10,724 bases of DNA from Chloroflexota bacterium (GTDB lineage Bacteria; Chloroflexota; Anaerolineae; Anaerolineales; UBA4823). The translations under genes were made by a program, and so were the position numbers. The DNA lies in the NCBI GenBank assembly GCA_030636125.1, contig DAOVXM010000047.1, positions 1-10,724 of the forward strand, written 5' to 3'. This document shows, in pieces, positions 7,161 to 10,724 of this stretch (its first letter is position 1; each line of letters starts with the position of its first letter). Below the pieces are notes generated by a model. The model was given only the letters and a program-made list of their open reading frames with translations, made no database searches and was not told the DNA's origin.

Positions 7161-7216
7161 AAGTGTTCCGTCAAATGTGATTATTTGGTAAGAATTGATC
7201 GTGCGACGGAACACTT
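7161..7216. repeat. Perfect 12-bp inverted repeat with 32-base loop, first of an adjacent pair
   Basis: AAGTGTTCCGTC (7161-7172) is matched exactly by GACGGAACACTT (7205-7216). It lies between yidD and the propeller lipoprotein gene and begins three bases from the neighbouring inverted repeat. Neither side has a T-run that would make it an intrinsic terminator. The function is unknown. Confidence 0.85.
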
Positions 7217-7219
7217 TAA

Positions 7220-7276
7220 GCTTTGTCAAGGGTGTAGTAACCGGATATCGAATGAAACTTTCATCCTTGACAAAGC
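7220..7276. repeat. 12-15 bp inverted repeat directly after yidD, second of the pair
   Basis: GCTTTGTCAAGG (7220-7231) pairs exactly with CCTTGACAAAGC (7265-7276). Three more pairs including one G.U extend the stem to 15, leaving a loop of 27 bases. The outer arm begins one base after the yidD stop codon in the transcribed direction. A separate 13-bp palindrome, ATGAAACTTTCAT (7252-7264), overlaps the inner edge of one arm and could form an alternative hairpin. No T-run follows. Confidence 0.85.
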
Positions 7277-7277
7277 C

Positions 7278-7571
7278 CTAGTCGACTGGGTCGTACCCAC
7301 CAGTATTGAATGGGTTACACCGTAATACCCGCCAAATCGCCATAAAGCCTCCTTTTAGCGCCCCATACTTATAGACTGCTTGATAGCCATAGTGAGAGCA
7401 GCTTGGATAAAATCGGCACGTGTTCGCAGGAAGTCCGCGCGAAAGAGTCATTTGGTATAACCGAAATAGACCTAATACTATGAAGCGTGGAATATTCCTG
7501 ATTCTGATAGGGAGATCACGTAACCGGGGTTCTGATGGGTGAGTGTGATCAATGTAAACATCAGTTGACAT
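7278..7571 (-). CDS. yidD: Membrane protein insertion efficiency factor YidD
   Basis: The product has 97 residues and is slightly long for YidD because of about 25 extra N-terminal residues. YidD is a small peripheral membrane protein that assists YidC/Sec-dependent insertion. The diagnostic region is complete: amphipathic [10 protein letters not shown], then [15 protein letters not shown] (52-66, cysteines C52 and C58), then [14 protein letters not shown] (75-88, C85) and GGYDPV near the end. The ATG overlaps the end of rnpA by 11 bases, which implies translational coupling. No SD is seen. In this genome a lipoprotein gene and a double hairpin separate it from yidC. Confidence 0.95.
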   Translation of the reverse strand: MSTDVYIDHTHPSEPRLRDLPIRIRNIPRFIVLGLFRLYQMTLSRGLPANTCRFYPSCSHYGYQAVYKYGALKGGFMAIWRVLRCNPFNTGGYDPVD

Positions 7572-7911
7572 GAGGTTTGGTGATTAACTGAGCTCTAATT
7601 AATAAGTTAAGCAAGGCTTGTTCGGTTTCTTGAATTGTGGCCTCTGTCATTGGTCGGCGAGCGATTAGCAAGATATCCAATCCAGGCGTAATTGAGGTGA
7701 TCAAAGGATGAAGAGCAGCCCTGATGAGGCGTTTTGCTCGGTTTCGTTTTACGGCTTTCCCCACGTGACGACTAGCAGCAACCGCAATACGAGGTTGTTC
7801 CAGCTCATTCGGGAGTAAAATCAACACGATAAGCGGGTGGGCAAAAGATGTTCCTAACCGCCTCACCCGCTTGAAATCGGCTGATCTTGTCAGTCGAAAC
7901 CTGCGATTCAC
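7561..7911 (-). CDS. rnpA: Ribonuclease P protein component (C5 protein)
   Basis: The product has 116 residues, normal for RnpA, the protein subunit that binds RNase P RNA and pre-tRNA leaders during 5' end maturation. It begins [18 protein letters not shown], the standard N-terminus, with a GTG start at 7911. The frame has an upstream stop and no ATG. The RNR signature [14 protein letters not shown] (51-64) is intact. It lies 42 bases after rpmH, beyond a terminator-like hairpin, which could lower its expression relative to L34. The bases before the GTG show no clear SD. Confidence 0.95.
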   Translation of the reverse strand: MNRRFRLTRSADFKRVRRLGTSFAHPLIVLILLPNELEQPRIAVAASRHVGKAVKRNRAKRLIRAALHPLITSITPGLDILLIARRPMTEATIQETEQALLNLLIRAQLITKPHVN

Positions 7912-7948
7912 CGATTTGACATAGGTGGGTCATGTGAACCGAAACCAC

Positions 7949-7970
7949 AAAAATCAACTGTTCCAGTTGA
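7949..7970 (-). terminator. Terminator or attenuator hairpin overlapping the rpmH stop
   Basis: On the minus strand TCAACTG-GAA-CAGTTGA forms a 7-bp stem with a 3-base loop, followed at once by TTTTT. A-rich sequence before the stem can pair with the T-tract. The TGA of the second arm is the rpmH stop codon. The stem has only three G/C pairs, so it may act as a partial terminator that lets rnpA and yidD be read at lower levels. The plus strand also has a T-run after the stem, so it could work in both directions. Confidence 0.6.
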
Positions 7971-8130
7971 CTTTTTTCACGTGGTTATTTTTTGTGACCG
8001 TTAACCGGGTACGACCTTTACGCCGACGATTTTTTATGACTTTTCGACCTCCAGCGGTCGACATACGAGCTCGAAATCCATGCACACGAGCCCGTCTGCG
8101 TATTTTTGGTTGGTAAGTTCTTTTTGGCAT
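7954..8130 (-). CDS. rpmH: Large ribosomal subunit protein bL34
   Basis: This small gene encodes 58 residues. It begins [20 protein letters not shown] and continues [10 protein letters not shown] to GRTRLTV, a complete L34 core of about 45 residues rich in arginine and lysine, located in the 50S subunit near domain I of 23S rRNA. Thirteen further residues, [13 protein letters not shown], follow where the usual protein ends. The ATG is well supported: AGGAAG precedes it at a suitable distance, and a strong promoter lies about 93 bases upstream. It heads the rpmH-rnpA-yidD unit, but dnaA, its usual divergent or upstream neighbour, is not in this window. Confidence 0.96.
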   Translation of the reverse strand: MPKRTYQPKIRRRARVHGFRARMSTAGGRKVIKNRRRKGRTRLTVTKNNHVKKVNWNS

Positions 8131-8222
8131 TTTTTCTTCCTGCTATCGATAAATAATTTCGTGACTCAGTTGATATTGATTGGTTCTTTTTATGTCTAAG
8201 TACCTGGCACAGACGAAAGCTG

Positions 8223-8251
8223 ATTATACCCTAAGGGATTGGTTTGGTCAA
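8223..8251 (-). promoter_or_regulatory. Strong sigma-70 type promoter for rpmH-rnpA-yidD
   Basis: TTGACC (8251-8246) and TATAAT (8228-8223) are separated by exactly 17 bases, matching five of six and six of six consensus positions. The expected start is near 8216, giving a leader of about 85 bases before rpmH. It is the best consensus promoter in the window, as expected for a ribosomal protein gene. Confidence 0.85.
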
Positions 8252-8285
8252 ACATTTTAAGCCTGTCTTATCAAGCTGATTATGG

Positions 8286-8612
8286 TTAAATTTCTCCGCT
8301 TGTGACTTGAGTTTTCAAGATTTTTGCCCTGCGGATAATTTCCAAAGTGGTCGAATCACCTGGCTCGTATCTAAACAAAACGTTGATATAGCTATGATTA
8401 TCGTCGAGAGCAACATCCCCAATTCGTGTGATGATATCCTCACGTTGGAGGCTACTTTGTATGGCTGGACCATCAGGCATCACTTCCGCAAAAAAAACTC
8501 CCCATTCGACTGGTAGACGATATGCGGATGCAATTCTAGGTGTGATTGGTTGCCAACGAATACCCAGATATTGATTCATCATCGAAAGATATTTATTATA
8601 AATCAACAGCAA
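8286..8612 (-). CDS. Stand-alone PDZ domain protein, apparently an HtrA C-terminal remnant
   Basis: The product has up to 108 residues from a TTG start at 8612, or 98 from the ATG at 8582. From residue 15 on it reads as the C-terminal PDZ domain of an HtrA/DegP-type serine protease: YLGIRWQPITPRIASAY, GVFFAEVMPDGPA (carboxylate-binding loop region and strand), DIITRIGDVALDD and INVLFRYEPGDSTTLEIIR. The trypsin-like protease domain that normally precedes it is missing. The upstream sequence is the complete YugP-type gene, only 11 bases away. It could be a decayed htrA, or a functional PDZ adaptor serving the neighbouring peptidases. The start is uncertain because neither candidate has a well-spaced SD. 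Confidence 0.7.
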   Translation of the reverse strand: MLLIYNKYLSMMNQYLGIRWQPITPRIASAYRLPVEWGVFFAEVMPDGPAIQSSLQREDIITRIGDVALDDNHSYINVLFRYEPGDSTTLEIIRRAKILKTQVTSGEI

Positions 8613-8623
8613 TCGATACTTTT

Positions 8624-9325
8624 CTACCCTCTTCTCCTGCCTCCTGAGCCTACCACCAAGGATGCATAATATAGAAGTTGCATCACAGCGCTAATAAGAG
8701 CAGCGACGTATGTTAAAGCTGCCGCGTTGAGGACATTGTTAACCCCTCTCTGTTCTTCTTCACCAACAATCAAACCACTTTCCACCAGTATGCGTTTTGC
8801 CCGAGCTGACGCGTTCAATTCAACTGGTAGCGTTGCGAGAGCGAACAATGCGCCAGCCGCAAATACGATTAAGCCTAACCAAGCCAATTCGGTAATTCCA
8901 ATAAGTAGGCCAATAAAAATTAATATCCACCCCAAGTAGGATCCAATATTGACAGCGGGTACAAGTGCCGCTCGAATTCGCAGTGGGAAATATCCTTCCT
9001 GGTCTTGTAATGCGTGACCGAGTTCGTGGGCTGCAATTGCTAGCGAGGCAACTGATTTTCCCTGGTAAACGTTTGGGGAAAGACGGAGGACTTTGCTGCG
9101 AGGATCATAGTGGTCGGAGAGTCTCCCTTGTACGGCCTCGATCTGGACTCCATAAAGACCAGATCTTTGAATAAGGCGTTGGGCGGCTTGGGCACCGGTG
9201 AAATTGTTGTGTGCAGGCACCTGGCTCCATTTACGGTAGGCCGAATTTACATACCATTGAACAACCAGCATAAGGATAATTGCTGGAGCCATATACAACC
9301 AGTAAGTTGGATTAAAGAAAAACAT
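8624..9325 (-). CDS. YugP-type membrane zinc metallopeptidase
   Basis: The product has 233 residues and matches the Zn_peptidase_2 (YugP) family in length and layout. An N-terminal membrane helix (about 9-27) precedes a soluble part with SPNVYQGKSVASLAIA. The zinc motif HELGH lies at 100-104, followed by ALQDQEGY. Two or more hydrophobic segments lie at about 127-163. LPVELNASARAKRIL is typical of the family, and a last membrane segment lies near 205-225. The histidines of HELGH bind zinc and E101 is the catalytic base. The physiological substrate is unknown for the family. The SD GGAG lies eight bases before the ATG. It follows the S41 protease by 42 bases and is followed by the PDZ gene after 11 bases, so the three form a likely proteolysis operon. 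Confidence 0.92.
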   Translation of the reverse strand: MFFFNPTYWLYMAPAIILMLVVQWYVNSAYRKWSQVPAHNNFTGAQAAQRLIQRSGLYGVQIEAVQGRLSDHYDPRSKVLRLSPNVYQGKSVASLAIAAHELGHALQDQEGYFPLRIRAALVPAVNIGSYLGWILIFIGLLIGITELAWLGLIVFAAGALFALATLPVELNASARAKRILVESGLIVGEEEQRGVNNVLNAAALTYVAALISAVMQLLYYASLVVGSGGRRRG

Positions 9326-9367
9326 TAATTATCTCCATAACTGAAAAACCCAAACTCGAGCAATAGA

Positions 9368-10624
9368 TCATTGCGAAAGCAAAATCTCTATTGCTTTCTC
9401 TAATTGCGGGTCAACGCCGGCACTGAAATCATCTTCAGTGAACTCCACTTCGATGTCTGGGGGTAAACCAACTTGGTGGATTGTGCGCGCCTTAGGTGTT
9501 AACCAACGGGCAATAGTAATACGGACTGCCCCTTGATTGTTTTCCAATGCTGTCGGGATTTGCACAGATCCCTTACCAAAAGAAGTGGTACCAATAAGCA
9601 AACCGCGGTCATGATCTTGAATGGCGCCGGCGACGATCTCTGAAGCTGATGCACTACCCTCGTTAATCAATACGACCATCGAAATATCAGTCGCAACACC
9701 ACCTTTTCTGGCTTCGAAAGTGCGACGTTCTCCATCACCATATTCTTCATATACTATCACGCCATCTTGGATGAATTCTGAAGCGACATCAACAGATGTC
9801 TCCAAAAAACCGCCACCATTGCCTCGCAGATCTAAAATCAAACCTGCAGGATTCTCCGCAAGTAATTCTTTAAGAGTATCACGAAGATCTTCTGTGGCAT
9901 CATCGCTAAACACAAAGATACGCACATAAGCAATATCGTCATCCAGCATCTTCCCGTCGACGCTCGGAACATTGATGCTAGCTCGGGTTATGGTGACATC
10001 AAAAGGTTCAATTCCTTCCCTCAAAATTGTCAAGCGTAAAGATGAACCTGCAGGTCCAAGAACCTGTTTTCTGACCACTTCTCCATCAATACCGGTCATG
10101 TCCTCACCATCTATAGCGATGATCTTATCACCTGTCCTTAAACCAGCAGCTTCAGCAGGAGATTCGGGGATTGGACTTATGATGGTCAGGTAATCACTGC
10201 TCGTATCCACCCATGCTCCAATACCTTCGTATTTTTCTTCACCTTGAAGTTGGGTGTTTAACATCTCATATTGTTCGGGATCCATATAAGACGTATGGGG
10301 GTCATCAAGAGATGCTAACATACCGTCAATAGCACCCCGCATTAAGACTTCGTCATCTACTGGTTGATCGACGTATTGATCATGGACCAGCGCCCAAGAT
10401 TGCCAAAAGGGGATAAATAACTCCTCTAGCTCCTCCGGCGTTCCGGCTTTTCCAGGATCAATTTTTGTGGTCGTGATTAAGCCTATATCTGGAAGAAATG
10501 ATATGGCTTGTTCCGTTGGGTTAAAAAATGTTCTACCGGCGACGAAACCGATGGCGCATGCGCCGGTCAATAAGACCAACGCCAAGAAAGCACTTGTAAT
10601 TATTAAAACTCCCCTGGATTTCAT
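9368..10624 (-). CDS. S41 family C-terminal processing peptidase (CtpA type) with PDZ domain
   Basis: The product has 418 residues, the usual CtpA/CtpB size. An N-terminal membrane anchor or signal segment (about 5-30) leads to an exported protease. The PDZ domain spans about 133-205 (YEGIGAWVD, then SPAEAAGLRTGDKIIAIDG). The S41 catalytic domain follows, with DLRGNGGG (265-272). The nucleophile is S326 in GSASASE and the general base K351 in SFGKGSVQ, 25 residues apart as in the D1-processing protease, with Q355 completing the usual Ser-Lys-Gln arrangement. These enzymes trim or degrade exported proteins from the C-terminus. The ATG has a good SD (AGGAG, seven-base spacer). It is the first gene of the ctpA-yugP-PDZ group. 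A cysteine at 23 does not make a good lipobox. Confidence 0.93.
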   Translation of the reverse strand: MKSRGVLIITSAFLALVLLTGACAIGFVAGRTFFNPTEQAISFLPDIGLITTTKIDPGKAGTPEELEELFIPFWQSWALVHDQYVDQPVDDEVLMRGAIDGMLASLDDPHTSYMDPEQYEMLNTQLQGEEKYEGIGAWVDTSSDYLTIISPIPESPAEAAGLRTGDKIIAIDGEDMTGIDGEVVRKQVLGPAGSSLRLTILREGIEPFDVTITRASINVPSVDGKMLDDDIAYVRIFVFSDDATEDLRDTLKELLAENPAGLILDLRGNGGGFLETSVDVASEFIQDGVIVYEEYGDGERRTFEARKGGVATDISMVVLINEGSASASEIVAGAIQDHDRGLLIGTTSFGKGSVQIPTALENNQGAVRITIARWLTPKARTIHQVGLPPDIEVEFTEDDFSAGVDPQLEKAIEILLSQ

Positions 10625-10674
10625 AAATGTACTCCTAGTTTAATTCTATGTTCTTCAAGAAATTGTATCTACAG

Positions 10675-10680
10675 ATTATA
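10675..10680 (-). promoter_or_regulatory. Possible -10 element for the S41 protease operon
   Basis: TATAAT lies 50 bases upstream of the ATG in an AT-rich leader. Seventeen bases further upstream the sequence is TTATCC, a weak -35. It is plausible as the promoter of the protease operon, but AT richness makes chance matches likely. Confidence 0.4.
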
Positions 10681-10724
10681 AAATTATGATTAGAACAGGA
10701 TAATAATTTTGTAAGACTAGTGCA

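Noticed and set aside
7161..7276. Double inverted repeat as terminal repeats of an insertion sequence
   Set aside because: No transposase frame, no space for one, and no flanking target duplication were seen. Both repeats are short local stem-loops.
10554..10568. Possible lipobox (LTGAC) in the S41 protease
   Set aside because: Position -3 would be threonine instead of the usual leucine, and hydrophobic sequence continues after the cysteine, so a membrane anchor fits better.

Overview
The window carries thirteen protein-coding genes, all on the minus strand, so transcription runs from the right-hand end to the left. The gene set, the L34 sequence that begins [13 protein letters not shown], a YugP-type zinc peptidase beside a CtpA protease, and many short or SD-less leaders all suggest a Chloroflexota bacterium, most likely Anaerolineae-like. 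This placement is inferred from protein style, not from a search. No tRNA, rRNA, CRISPR array, transposase or phage gene was seen, and no intergenic gap exceeds about 200 bases.

Following transcription from the right: (1) 10624-8286 holds an envelope protein quality-control block, namely a membrane-anchored S41 (CtpA-type) protease, a YugP-type membrane zinc metallopeptidase, and a small protein that looks like the isolated C-terminal PDZ domain of an HtrA protease. (2) 8251-7278 starts with a textbook promoter (TTGACC, 17 bp, TATAAT) and holds rpmH, rnpA and yidD. The rpmH stop codon lies inside an intrinsic-terminator-like hairpin, and rnpA and yidD overlap. (3) 7276-7161 holds two adjacent perfect inverted repeats with long loops and no known function. 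(4) 7094-4401 holds an eight-bladed beta-propeller lipoprotein, the membrane insertase YidC, and Jag/KhpB. The homologous reading frame of jag extends upstream to a good ribosome-binding site, but an AGG codon sits where ATG is expected. (5) 4374-3445 holds a 14-bp hairpin, then a TATAAT placed six bases before the ATG of a PfkB-family kinase, a leaderless arrangement. (6) 3363-1687 holds parA and parB, the chromosome segregation pair. (7) 1561-1 holds a YtcJ-type amidohydrolase cut by the window edge.

The core, rpmH-rnpA-yidD-yidC-jag followed by parA-parB, is the ancient origin-proximal cluster of bacterial chromosomes. It links ribosome protein L34, tRNA 5' maturation, membrane protein insertion and chromosome partitioning. 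Here dnaA, mnmE, mnmG and rsmG are absent from the usual neighbouring places. A propeller lipoprotein is inserted between yidD and yidC, and a sugar-type kinase sits between jag and parA.

I found no clear new defence or mobile system. The features that most deserve a second look are the double hairpin after yidD, the missing jag start codon, the hairpin with leaderless promoter before the PfkB kinase, and the orphan HtrA-like PDZ gene.
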